From Paenibacillus sp. OK003 (GTDB lineage Bacteria; Bacillota; Bacilli; Paenibacillales; Paenibacillaceae), in the NCBI RefSeq assembly GCF_900109515.1, contig NZ_FOBD01000001.1, positions 248,001-312,000 of the forward strand: DNA of 64,000 bases, given 5' to 3'. The position numbers and the translations under genes were made by a program. The notes below the pieces were generated by a model. The model saw only the letters and a list, made by a program, of their open reading frames with translations, was not told the DNA's origin and ran no database searches. Positions 7,977 through 15,458 of this stretch are shown in pieces (within the stretch, counting starts at the first letter, position 1; the number at the start of each line of letters is the position of its first letter).

Positions 7977-8405
7977 ATGATCAGAGTCGATGTAGCTTAT
8001 TCCTTAATTACTGATCCAACCAATTCCAAAATATTAATGGTAAGGAATGTAGATGATTCTAGTGACCGATGGTCACTTCCAGGCGGGGCTGTTGAAAGAG
8101 AAGAATCATTAGACCAAGCAGCGATAAGGGAAGCTAAAGAAGAAACTGGACTAGATATTAAAGTTCATGGAATAGTGGCAGTAAATGAATGTAAATTTCC
8201 GAAAAAAGAAGAACATGTAATATTTATAACATTTAAAGGTGAGGTAATCGGTGGGAATGAAGAAATAGTTAGACCTAATGAAATTTCTGAAATAGCTTGG
8301 ATTGATATAGAGAAGGCTGAACAATTAATGCCTTACTATAAAGATGGATTAAGAAGATTAATAGATGGATATGAAATAACATATTTTAACGAAGGCAATA
8401 AGTGA
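7977..8405 (+). CDS. NUDIX hydrolase
   Basis: A 142-residue NUDIX-fold pyrophosphatase. The Nudix box begins GGAVEREESL (near 37) and continues to REAKEETGLDI, so all the catalytic glutamates are present. The AGAAGGGA ribosome site precedes ATG 7977. NUDIX enzymes clear nucleoside diphosphate-X compounds; the substrate is not predictable. It lies between R5 and R6 as a single-gene cassette. Confidence 0.9.
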   Translation: MIRVDVAYSLITDPTNSKILMVRNVDDSSDRWSLPGGAVEREESLDQAAIREAKEETGLDIKVHGIVAVNECKFPKKEEHVIFITFKGEVIGGNEEIVRPNEISEIAWIDIEKAEQLMPYYKDGLRRLIDGYEITYFNEGNK

Positions 8406-8437
8406 TTTTGTGAATTGTTCGAGACGGCATATCCTTC

Positions 8438-8587
8438 ATATAACAAAAAATTCACCTGCGGGCCATTCGTCCCTTGATCTGTGCCAGGAGTGTTTTCGAG
8501 AAAGAAGAATCGGGCAGATACATCCATTCCCTTAAGGTAAGAGCTATCTAAGGGGGAATGGACGTCGTGAATACAGAAACATTAGCT
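8438..8587 (+). repeat. attC-like repeat R6 (150 bp)
   Basis: The boxes are ATATAAC (8438-8444) and ATTAGCT (8581-8587). The latter has G changed to A at the base preceding the predicted crossover, which should disable it. The inner pair is TTCAC/GTGAA. The third stem CCATTCCCTT (8524-8533) pairs with AAGG...GAATGG ending at 8561. Its block AAGAGCTATCTAAGGGG-like sequence is shared with R2 and R8. Confidence 0.75.
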
Positions 8588-8628
8588 GAAATCTTCATAA
8601 AAACTTTATTTTTGGGGGCATCTCGAGG

Positions 8629-9171
8629 ATGAGTAAAAAAACAATAATTATTGAAGATTACAACAATGAATGGCCTGAAATGTTTTCTGATCTGAAATCC
8701 ATCATAGAACATAGACTCGGGGATCTAGTACTTAGAATCGAGCACGTTGGTAGTACAGCAGTACCTGGACTAGCGGCAAAACCTATTTTAGATATTGATG
8801 TAGTAATTGATTCTATGGATGTGCTTCCAGATGTAATTCAAGGATTAGAAAGTTTAGGTTACTATCATGAAGGGAATTTGGGTGTTGAGCACAGAGAAGC
8901 TTTTGCAAGAAAAGATGCAAATGTTCCCTATAGTATAGTGAAAATACAGAAACCTGAACATCATTTATATGTTTGTAATAAAGAGAGCAAAGAGTTATTA
9001 AGACATATATCTTTCAGAGATGCATTAATTAGCAATCCCGAATTTGTAGTCGAATATGCCAATCTTAAGAAAGAACTGGTTATTAGATATAGAGAAAATC
9101 GCCAGTCTTATACGGATGGGAAGACCGAATTTGTAAATAAAGTACTTAATGAATGTGGAAAGACTTTGTAG
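8629..9171 (+). CDS. GrpB family protein (UPF0157, nucleotidyltransferase fold)
   Basis: A 180-residue GrpB/UPF0157 protein. The family signature runs RIEHVGSTAVPGLAAKPILD (near 37-56), where the GS and DxD-type residues are those of the polymerase-beta nucleotidyltransferase fold. GGGGGCATCTCGAGG precedes the ATG. The cellular role of GrpB proteins is not well defined. It is a single-gene unit between R6 and R7. Confidence 0.9.
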   Translation: MSKKTIIIEDYNNEWPEMFSDLKSIIEHRLGDLVLRIEHVGSTAVPGLAAKPILDIDVVIDSMDVLPDVIQGLESLGYYHEGNLGVEHREAFARKDANVPYSIVKIQKPEHHLYVCNKESKELLRHISFRDALISNPEFVVEYANLKKELVIRYRENRQSYTDGKTEFVNKVLNECGKTL

Positions 9172-9195
9172 GGAGCTCAAGGGGGCGAAAACATC

Positions 9196-9310
9196 GGATA
9201 ACATTGTATACGCACTGTGGAGATAACTCCCCTTGGATTGCCAGAGGTATTTCGATTGATGGCAAGAGCTTCAGCTAGACCCAACAATTAGGGTGGATTT
9301 CACGGATATG
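9196..9310 (+). repeat. attC-like repeat R7, decayed 3' end
   Basis: The 5' box is GGATAAC (9196-9202), followed by ATTGTATACGCACTGTGG and CCCCTTGGATTGCCA. The central stem TTGCCA (9238-9243)/TGGCAA (9260-9265) is intact but differs in sequence from other copies. No GTTRRRY box is found at the 3' side. The right-hand limit is approximate. Confidence 0.6.
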
Positions 9311-9355
9311 ACTCCATTTCATACATGAACACTCCAAAAAAGACTTATATTTTCA

Positions 9356-9736
9356 TTGTACAACCCCATTTTGAAACATTCAATCATAGTGATTTCGAAG
9401 GAGAGCCAACCAGCGTATACCTTTTCCTGCTGCGTCGTTTTCGCTCAGATTTGGGATAAAGAGTTGAATCGAATATATATAAAGCTTCTTTCTAAGTTGG
9501 ATAGAGAACCAAGAGCAGCACTAATCGAATCGCAGAAAGAATGGTTACATTATCACTTAAAGGAAACAAAATTTGTAGAGAAGACATTTATTAATAATGG
9601 TTACGTTGGATCAAAAGGATCGGTAAGCCTAGGCGCGGTTATACGGGAGAGAATTAGGGAAAGAACAATGCAATTATTTGAATATCGATATTTGCTCGAT
9701 GGTGAAGTTGAGTTTTTATACCAAAGTAAAAAATAG
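9356..9736 (+). pseudogene. DUF1311/LprI-like protein, 5' truncated
   Basis: From about residue 30 the frame reads FAQIWDKELNRIYIKLLSKL and then SQKEWLHYH, which is the DUF1311 (lysozyme inhibitor LprI-type) signature of a helical secreted domain. Upstream of it there is no signal peptide or the usual N-terminal Cys/Asp segment, only an implausible stretch joined to repeat debris. No good ribosome site is seen. It is probably a cassette gene truncated together with R7. Confidence 0.6.
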
Positions 9737-9789
9737 AGTTGGAATCTTGATCAAAGGTTAATAGGTGATGATTCGAAGATAGTAACGGC

Positions 9790-9934
9790 ACATAACAATG
9801 TATTCATGTTGCGGGGCTACCACCCCTTGGTTGTCAGATATATAATCATGGAAGAACACTCAGACAACAAACGAGCCAGCCTAAGATAAGAGCTATCTAA
9901 GGGGAATGGAACTCGCGAATACGAAACGTTATAT
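9790..9934 (+). repeat. attC-like repeat R8 (145 bp)
   Basis: The boxes are ACATAAC (9790-9796) and GTTATAT (9928-9934). The inner pair is GTATTC/GAATAC. The central stem is GTTGTC (9830-9835)/GACAAC (9863-9868). It contains the AGATAAGAGCTATCTAAGGG block shared with R2. Its 3' box is matched at 6 of 7 positions by the 5' box of R9, two genes downstream. Confidence 0.8.
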
Positions 9935-9975
9935 AAAATTGGCCTAAAGATAATAAGCGCACTGGAGGCGATATT

Positions 9976-10911
9976 ATGGTAGTACACAAAATTGAGTTAT
10001 CCCAAGAAACACTAATGGGTTCATTTACTAAAGAAGTAACTCCTATCCTTTCGGTGTCATCTGGTGATACCATACGTTTTGAAACATTAGACGCTGGTTG
10101 GGGTACTGGGAGAAGTAATAGTGAGAGACGGAAACCATTTTCAAGAAAAGAAAAAATGGATGGAGGTCACGCTTTGTTGGGACCCATTTATATTGAAGGT
10201 GCTAAGAAAGGGATGACTTTAGAGGTTGAGTTTAATGATATTATACCTGGTCAATATGGTTTTACTGCTGCAGGTCAATATCCTAATTGGCAAAACCAGA
10301 AGTTACATTTGACTGAATATAAGGAAATTAGCCTTGATTGGAAACTCGATAATAAATCCATGGTGGGAGTATGTGAAATCAATGGCAATTCCTTCTCAGT
10401 TTCATTACGACCGTTCATGGGCGTGATTGGAATGCCTCCAGATGACATAGGAATTCACTCTACTTGGCCACCTCGATATTGTGGTGGGAATATGGATTGT
10501 AAAGAGCTTGTGAAAGGCAGTAAATTGTATCTTCCTATTTCTGTCGATGGGGGTTACCTTGCTATAGGTGATGGCCATGCTTTGCAAGGGGATGGAGAAA
10601 TCAGTTGCCAAGCTATTGAATGTCCGATGGAAGTTGTTGATATAACTGTAAATTTGATTGAAGGGATAGATTTGTTGAACCCCCGAGCTAATACTCCCGC
10701 AGGTTGGATTACTTTTGGGTTTCATGAAGATCTAAATGAAGCAACCGTTCAAGCTTTAGATGGAATGCTTACCTTGATGGGGGAGTTGTATGGTTTAAAT
10801 CGTGTTGAAGCTATTGCTTTAGGGAGTTCAGTTGTTGATCTACGTATAACGCAAATTGTAAATGGGGTTAAAGGGGTACATGCCTGTCTACCACATGGAA
10901 TTTTAAAGTGA
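9976..10911 (+). CDS. Acetamidase/formamidase family protein
   Basis: A 311-residue FmdA/AmdA-type amidohydrolase of small aliphatic amides, presumably cytoplasmic. Family segments include GPIYIEGAKKGMTLEVE (near 70), FMGVIGMPP (near 147), GGNMDCKEL (near 173) and GDGHALQGDGEI (near 200), where the metal-site histidine and aspartates lie. Length is normal for the family. A GGAGG-type ribosome site precedes the ATG. No attC-like repeat follows it, so it shares one cassette with the 2'-5' RNA ligase-like gene. Confidence 0.9.
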   Translation: MVVHKIELSQETLMGSFTKEVTPILSVSSGDTIRFETLDAGWGTGRSNSERRKPFSRKEKMDGGHALLGPIYIEGAKKGMTLEVEFNDIIPGQYGFTAAGQYPNWQNQKLHLTEYKEISLDWKLDNKSMVGVCEINGNSFSVSLRPFMGVIGMPPDDIGIHSTWPPRYCGGNMDCKELVKGSKLYLPISVDGGYLAIGDGHALQGDGEISCQAIECPMEVVDITVNLIEGIDLLNPRANTPAGWITFGFHEDLNEATVQALDGMLTLMGELYGLNRVEAIALGSSVVDLRITQIVNGVKGVHACLPHGILK

Positions 10912-11076
10912 TTCGAATGTAACTCAGTACCTAAAATAAAGAAAACATATATGAATATCTTTCATGATTACAATGTTTATGATCTCAATTTATTATTAAT
11001 GAGAATAGAGCAAAAACGTACGATTAGTCATACGATTGTGCAATGAATAGGAATAAAAAGAAAGGTGGGGGTTCGC

Positions 11077-11628
11077 TTGTTTGCTGTAGAATTATTCTTC
11101 AATAAAGAATTTGACGAGTACGTCAGAAAAGCATGGATGCACTTTGACAAAGCGGGAATCAGTCATTTTATGAATAGATTTGAAAATTTAAGTCCCCATA
11201 TAACGCTTGCCGTATATACGGATATTTCCGATTTGGAAGGATTTAAAGAACAACTGAGAATCTATTTTGATAATGTCTCTCCTCTTCGTTTACGATTTGA
11301 TATCGTAGCTACCTTTCCGACCTCGGGAACGATATTTTTAGCTCCAACCATGACGGAAGAGCTTCAACGTATACATAAGGGTTTTTATAAAAAGTTAGAC
11401 AAATATAATAATCAAGCGAGTATACATTATAGCCCAAATCAATGGAATCCACATTGTACCCTGGGAACACAATTAAGTAGAGAAGTGATCGCTAAGGGAA
11501 TTCATGATGTAGTAAAGGAATTTGAACCTATGGATGGAATCATAGAAAGAATGAGTTTAGTGAAGATTGAGCTGTCAGAAGAAGGGAACAGGAATATAAC
11601 CCTATTTGAACAATCTTTTTTAAGTTAA
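11077..11628 (+). CDS. 2'-5' RNA ligase family protein
   Basis: About 183 residues of the LigT/2H phosphoesterase fold. The two H-x-T/S-type motifs are HITLAV (near 45) and HCTLGT (near 132). GGTGGGGG lies six bases before TTG 11077; the frame is also open from GTG 11065. Substrates of bacterial members are often cyclic phosphates or 2'-5' bonds; the real one is unknown. It lies 3' of the acetamidase gene and is followed at once by repeat R9. Confidence 0.82.
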   Translation: MFAVELFFNKEFDEYVRKAWMHFDKAGISHFMNRFENLSPHITLAVYTDISDLEGFKEQLRIYFDNVSPLRLRFDIVATFPTSGTIFLAPTMTEELQRIHKGFYKKLDKYNNQASIHYSPNQWNPHCTLGTQLSREVIAKGIHDVVKEFEPMDGIIERMSLVKIELSEEGNRNITLFEQSFLS

Positions 11629-11649
11629 TACAAAGAGTTCAGTTACTGC

Positions 11650-11761
11650 GTATAACATTATATTCACGCTGCGGGTATTCGCCCTGGTTCCGAAAGGAGT
11701 CGGAGCAAACGCTGGGTAGTGAATACAAGGGGAACTGACGTCGATTATATTAACTTTATAT
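11650..11761 (+). repeat. attC-like repeat R9 (112 bp, shortened)
   Basis: The 5' box GTATAAC (11650-11656) matches the inverse of GTTATAT at 9928 at 6 of 7 positions. The typical ATTCACGCTGCGGG and GCCCTGGTTCCG blocks follow, then TGACGTCG. The 3' core is decayed to TTTATAT (11755-11761). The central stem is partly lost. Confidence 0.65.
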
Positions 11762-11807
11762 GAAATCATAGTGTGATATTTAATGAAAGCATCTAAAGGA
11801 GGCTTGT

Positions 11808-12374
11808 ATGAAGACAATTATCTATATGGTTAGGCATGGAGAATCACCATACAACGAAGGAAATGAAAGAACAAGAGGGCTTACCCCAAAAGGAAAGATC
11901 GATATTGAAAAAGTAACGAAGTTACTTATAGGTGAAGGAATAGACATGATTATATCAAGTCCTTATACTCGAGCAATTCTGAGTGTTGAAGGATTGGCCA
12001 AGCTCTTAAAGTTAGATATTAAAGCATTTGAAGGTCTTAGAGAACGACATTTTGCATCTTATCATATTGAAAATGCAGAGTTAATGTCTAGTATCAGAGA
12101 GAGTTTTAATGATTTTGATTATACCTTGCCGGGTGGAGAGTCCAACGCTGATTGTCAGAAAAGAGCAATCTCAGTTCTAAAACCTTTATTAAAAGAGAAT
12201 AAAGGGAAGAAAATAGCCATCGGAACTCATGGTCTTGTAATGACTTTGATGATGAATCATTTTGATTCAGCTTTTGGTTTGGAGTTTTTGAATCAATTAA
12301 AGAAACCAGATATTTATAAAATGCAATTCGAGGACTTAGAATTAGAAGAAGTAACAAGAATGTGGAATGATTAG
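11808..12374 (+). CDS. Histidine phosphatase (phosphoglycerate mutase-like)
   Basis: A 188-residue branch-1 histidine phosphatase. RHGES (9-13) carries the phospho-accepting histidine, ISSPYTRA (near 50) the conserved arginine, and GTHGLVM (near 143) the second catalytic histidine. AAAGGAGG precedes the ATG. Its size fits general phosphatases rather than glycolytic mutase. It is the single gene between R9 and R10. Confidence 0.9.
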   Translation: MKTIIYMVRHGESPYNEGNERTRGLTPKGKIDIEKVTKLLIGEGIDMIISSPYTRAILSVEGLAKLLKLDIKAFEGLRERHFASYHIENAELMSSIRESFNDFDYTLPGGESNADCQKRAISVLKPLLKENKGKKIAIGTHGLVMTLMMNHFDSAFGLEFLNQLKKPDIYKMQFEDLELEEVTRMWND

Positions 12375-12409
12375 ATTCCTAAGGTCATCAAGGAGGAATG
12401 TGATATCAC

Positions 12410-12530
12410 TTGATAGCGTATTCACGCTACGGGGAAAAGCTCCTTTGGTCTACCCAAAGCAATTCGGTGATTTATGATCAGGCAGACACCCCTGCGAGGC
12501 CAAGTGGCGATCCAATCAGTCGCATACGCG
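12410..12530 (+). repeat. attC-like repeat R10, degenerate
   Basis: The 5' box is mutated (TTGATAG, 12410-12416), but GTATTCACGCTACGGGG and CTCCTTTGGTCTACC follow as in other copies. The central stem GTCTACC (12448-12454)/GGCAGAC (12481-12487) has one mismatch. No GTT core is visible before the ribosome site of the next gene. The end is approximate. Confidence 0.6.
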
Positions 12531-12551
12531 GAGGAAGGAGAAATAATTGAA

Positions 12552-13079
12552 GTGGACACAAACAAGCAGTATCCCATTGGACAATTTAGTCCACGTCATA
12601 ACCTAACTTGTAAAGAACGATCAAACATGATTAATCAGATTCCAATAGTTACAAATACTTTAAAAGAAATATACAAGAGCCTTGACTCTGATCAACTAAA
12701 TACACCTTATCGTCCTGATGGGTGGACTATCAATCAAATTATTCATCATCTAGCTGATAATGATATGAATGCCTATATCAGGTTTAAGAGGGCATTAACT
12801 GAAGATGAGCCCCTAGCTAATTCATATCGAGAAGACCTATGGGCAGAACTCATAGATTACAGGAATATACCAATTAAAAATTCAATTCGATTGCTAGAAA
12901 TACTCCACGAACGCTTTATTATTCTTCTCAATAATCTAACTCCTGATGACTTTCAGAGGAAGCTAAGAACTCAAGTTCTAGGCGTAATAACATTAGACAT
13001 AGCACTTCAAAGGTTTATATGGCATAACCGCCATCACACTGCACAAATTGAATCACTCGTAATATCAAAAGGTTGGTAA
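12552..13079 (+). CDS. YfiT/BstA-like DinB-fold thiol transferase
   Basis: A 175-residue YfiT-type protein (DinB superfamily). Recognisable segments are the N-terminal YPIGQF, DTPYRPGG-like NTPYRPDGWTINQIIHHLAD (near 50) and the C-terminal HNRHH. The histidines are the metal ligands. GGAGGAAGGAG precedes GTG 12552, and the family N-terminus begins only there, so the upstream ATG 12474 (inside R10) is not the start. Relatives are metal-dependent hydrolases or bacillithiol S-transferases; detoxification is a reasonable guess. Confidence 0.82.
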   Translation: MDTNKQYPIGQFSPRHNLTCKERSNMINQIPIVTNTLKEIYKSLDSDQLNTPYRPDGWTINQIIHHLADNDMNAYIRFKRALTEDEPLANSYREDLWAELIDYRNIPIKNSIRLLEILHERFIILLNNLTPDDFQRKLRTQVLGVITLDIALQRFIWHNRHHTAQIESLVISKGW

Positions 13080-13117
13080 AGTGGAATTTTGTAAGTTTCA
13101 AAGAACACAACAACTAC

Positions 13118-13262
13118 GCCTAACATCAGCGGCTCTTGGTCAACGAGAAGTCAACCGGCTGTGCATCGAATTTAGCAAATACCTCTGAACAAGACTAACG
13201 GCATCGCGGCCGATTCTTGACGGAGCCTAAGTGGTTAGGATGTCATGACCAGCAAGCTGAAC
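13118..13262 (+). repeat. attC-like repeat R11, decayed
   Basis: The 5' box GCCTAAC (13118-13124) fits RYYYAAC. The segment CTAACGGCATCGCGG and GACGGAGCCTAAGT resemble the third-stem region of R5. The family block GGACGTCGTGAACAC is seen as GGATGTCATGACC. No GTTRRRY box survives. Confidence 0.5.
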
Positions 13263-13351
13263 GAAGTATATGTAATTCTAAATCTAGTGAAAATCTATAA
13301 ATATTATAGAGTAGATTGAGTCTTCAATTTTAGAAAAAGGTGGTGATCCTT

Positions 13352-13777
13352 GTGTCGAACAACAGACAACTTACAAGATCTCAGATCGCAGCAATTGAAT
13401 ATATAAGTATTTGCGTGAGATCCCAAAAAAGAGAAGCTCAAGCATCACTCAAAGAAATTTTTCAGTTATCGAATATTCCTTGGAATACCTTTGAAGAAGT
13501 AGTTCAAATGATTAAATCCCATGCAAGGGTGGCTTTGCATTTTCATCCGGATCGTCCGGTTTTAGATATGAAAAGTGTAGCTCAATCTTTATTAGAGCAG
13601 GGAATCTATAAAAGTCAGTTCGAGACTTTCATATCTAATGGGAGCGTATCTGCATACGTAGGTGGTGCAAGAGATCTTTGCGAGGAAAAACTATTTGGCC
13701 GAGCATATCAGTTAGAAGGTGCAACCAACTTTGAACGGCCAAAGTATGGTAAATCGATTGCTGATCAGAGTAATTGA
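13352..13777 (+). pseudogene. DUF3626-like protein, 3' truncated
   Basis: An open frame of about 141 residues resembling the N-terminal part of DUF3626 proteins: FHPDRPV near 65, then VGGARDLCEEKLFGRAYQ. DUF3626 proteins are usually around 300 residues; this frame ends just after FERPKYG, where the family normally continues. AAAAGGTGGTGATCC lies just before GTG 13352. Family assignment is from memory of the motif. Confidence 0.5.
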
Positions 13778-13894
13778 TTTTTACTGGAAATACTGGTTGA
13801 ATCAGTGAAGGCGGAGTTCGGAAGTACATTTTTAGTGGGGATCATAAGAATCATAGATACTTTAAATATAACTCGCGCAAAGGAAGATGAGAAA

Positions 13895-14410
13895 ATGGAT
13901 AAAGGGAAAATTATATTTCTGAATGGCGTAACTAGTTCAGGTAAAACTTCAATCGTAGAAGCGATGCAAAATTACACTGAACCCTTTTTTTATGTTGTGG
14001 CCAATGATCTTTTTGAAAATACGATTGGTGATAAACATTTGCAAACAGACTACTGGAAGTATTTAAGTGAAGCGATCATTCTAATGTATCATACAGCAAA
14101 GTTATTTTCGGATCATGGAAAGAATGTTTTAATCGATGGGATACTTGTTGAAAGACCGGAATTAAAGCCGCACTATGATAAAGTCCAAGATATATTTGAT
14201 GGATATCCTTTGGATATCGTTGAGGTTTACTGTCCGTTAGATCTTTGTCGTAAGCGAAATATAGAACGTGGTGACAGAACAGAAGATCAATCCGATGAGC
14301 AAAATAAAATAATGTCGAAACACATTCGCTATAGCTTTTCAGTCGATACGAGTTTGAACACGCCGGAAGAATGTGCAGAAATGATTATCACATCAGTATT
14401 CCAAAAATAA
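13895..14410 (+). CDS. Chloramphenicol phosphotransferase-like P-loop kinase
   Basis: A 171-residue CPT-like protein. The Walker A motif is GVTSSGKTS (near 9-17). NDLFENT (near 37) and the ERGDRTEDQS lid region (near 122) fit the family. The frame is open from 13805, but the family N-terminus begins at ATG 13895, preceded by GGAAGATGAG. It may phosphorylate a hydroxylated antibiotic or a metabolite; resistance cannot be claimed from sequence. Confidence 0.8.
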   Translation: MDKGKIIFLNGVTSSGKTSIVEAMQNYTEPFFYVVANDLFENTIGDKHLQTDYWKYLSEAIILMYHTAKLFSDHGKNVLIDGILVERPELKPHYDKVQDIFDGYPLDIVEVYCPLDLCRKRNIERGDRTEDQSDEQNKIMSKHIRYSFSVDTSLNTPEECAEMIITSVFQK

Positions 14411-14431
14411 TTTAATAATTGAAAATATCAG

Positions 14432-14451
14432 TTCAAGGAAGCAGAATCAGG
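14432..14451 (+). repeat. attC-like repeat fragment
   Basis: This 20-base stretch equals the segment 5694-5713 of R2 except for one base (TTCAAGGAAGCAG then AATCAGG). It lies just after the CPT-like gene, where a cassette repeat would be expected. Only the central part survives. Confidence 0.5.
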
Positions 14452-14490
14452 TAAAAAGACTTCAAACTTTCATTGAAGGGAGGAAGAAGT

Positions 14491-15123
14491 ATGGGTTCAA
14501 GAATAATGCATCTGATTGTGGCGAATAGAATTGCAGATTCCTTATCTATTGTAGATAAGACGCCGTTTTTACTTGGGAATATTGCACCGGATGCTGTTAC
14601 AACAAAAGATTCATCACATTTTTTTGCTGGTGAAATTCAGGATTATTCAAGGAACGTAGACTATAAAGGATTTTTACATAAGTATCGATCACAGGCAGAG
14701 GACCTTTATGTTCTGGGTTATTTCACACATTTAATTGCAGATGATATATGGTTGAAAGGTTTTAATTTACCTTGGTTAAGGAACAGAATGGAAGCTAATG
14801 AGAGATTATATAAGCAGTATCATAATGACTTTAGATTATTGAATGGGAAGTTGCTTGAACATTATGGATATAAAGAGGAATTAAGAAACAGGCTCAATTA
14901 CATTCCAACAATACCGGATTTAGAGGAAGTTAAATCTACAGATGTCGAAAAGTTTGTGCCATATATATTTGACGATTTGAATTATGACAAAGAAATTTTG
15001 ATTGAAGCCCTTAATGTTTTTACTTTTGAGCAGATCATTGGTTACTTAGAGACATCAGTCGATATGGGAATATTGAATATGAATTATATAAAGATAAAGT
15101 ACAATTTGCAAGTAATTTTGTGA
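14491..15123 (+). CDS. Zinc-dependent phospholipase C-like hydrolase
   Basis: About 210 residues of the bacterial zinc-dependent phospholipase C-like family (helical, metal-binding). Early elements are MHLIVANRIA and FLLGNIAPDAV (near 27-37), followed by the histidines SSHFF, LHKYR and YFTHLIADDIW. GGGAGGAAG precedes ATG 14491. No signal peptide is visible, so it is probably intracellular, unlike true secreted phospholipase C. Substrate unknown. Confidence 0.75.
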   Translation: MGSRIMHLIVANRIADSLSIVDKTPFLLGNIAPDAVTTKDSSHFFAGEIQDYSRNVDYKGFLHKYRSQAEDLYVLGYFTHLIADDIWLKGFNLPWLRNRMEANERLYKQYHNDFRLLNGKLLEHYGYKEELRNRLNYIPTIPDLEEVKSTDVEKFVPYIFDDLNYDKEILIEALNVFTFEQIIGYLETSVDMGILNMNYIKIKYNLQVIL

Positions 15124-15137
15124 AGTCTGAGGTGTCC

Positions 15138-15175
15138 CTTATCAATGCATCCACGTAGCGCAACAGCCTCTTAGC
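15138..15175 (+). repeat. Possible attC-like 5' half, decayed
   Basis: The sequence after the hydrolase stop (ATCAATGCATCCACGTAGCG) resembles the R8 5' region (AACAATGTATTCATGTTGCG) with several changes, and a CTCTTAG-type block follows. No partner boxes are left. The call is weak and depends on position. Confidence 0.3.
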
Positions 15176-15216
15176 TGCTCGCTCTAAAGACATGAGAAAA
15201 AGTCAATCGCAATGTC

Positions 15217-15438
15217 ATGTGGCTCGAAGTTTTAAATTTAATAATTTATGTTGAACCTGTATGTACAATTCCGGAGTATCGGCGTAAGGGGCTTGGAAAA
15301 GCAGTAGTTTTAGAAGCCTTAAAAAGAGGCAACTCCTTAGGTGCTGAAAAAGCATATGTTATTTCGGATAGTTCTTTTTATAAATCAATAGGCTTTCAAC
15401 AGCACTCTCATTATACGTTCTATTGGCATAACATCTGA
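15217..15438 (+). pseudogene. GNAT acetyltransferase, 5' truncated
   Basis: The 73-residue frame contains only the C-terminal half of a GNAT domain: IPEYRRKGLGKAVVLEAL is the acetyl-CoA loop and FYKSIGF the last helix-strand unit. The N-terminal strands are missing and no start with a ribosome site is present. It is a remnant, not a functional enzyme. Confidence 0.7.
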
Positions 15439-15458
15439 TACTTTGAAAGGATGAACGC

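Noticed and set aside
12474-12551. Extension of the YfiT-like gene to ATG 12474
   Set aside because: That part is encoded by the attC-like repeat R10, and family similarity begins only after GTG 12552.
4925-13262. Reading the repeats as MITEs or as REP/BOX-type elements
   Set aside because: Element insertion would give direct target duplications at the edges. Instead the variable edge bases match as inverse complements across the gene unit, and orientation and position relative to each gene are constant.
4925-13262. CRISPR array
   Set aside because: Repeats are 110-160 bp, divergent, and separated by whole genes rather than by short uniform spacers.
15428-15445. GCATAAC-like box at the end of the GNAT fragment at 15217
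   Set aside because: No central stem or 3' box follows within 150 bases, so the match is probably chance.
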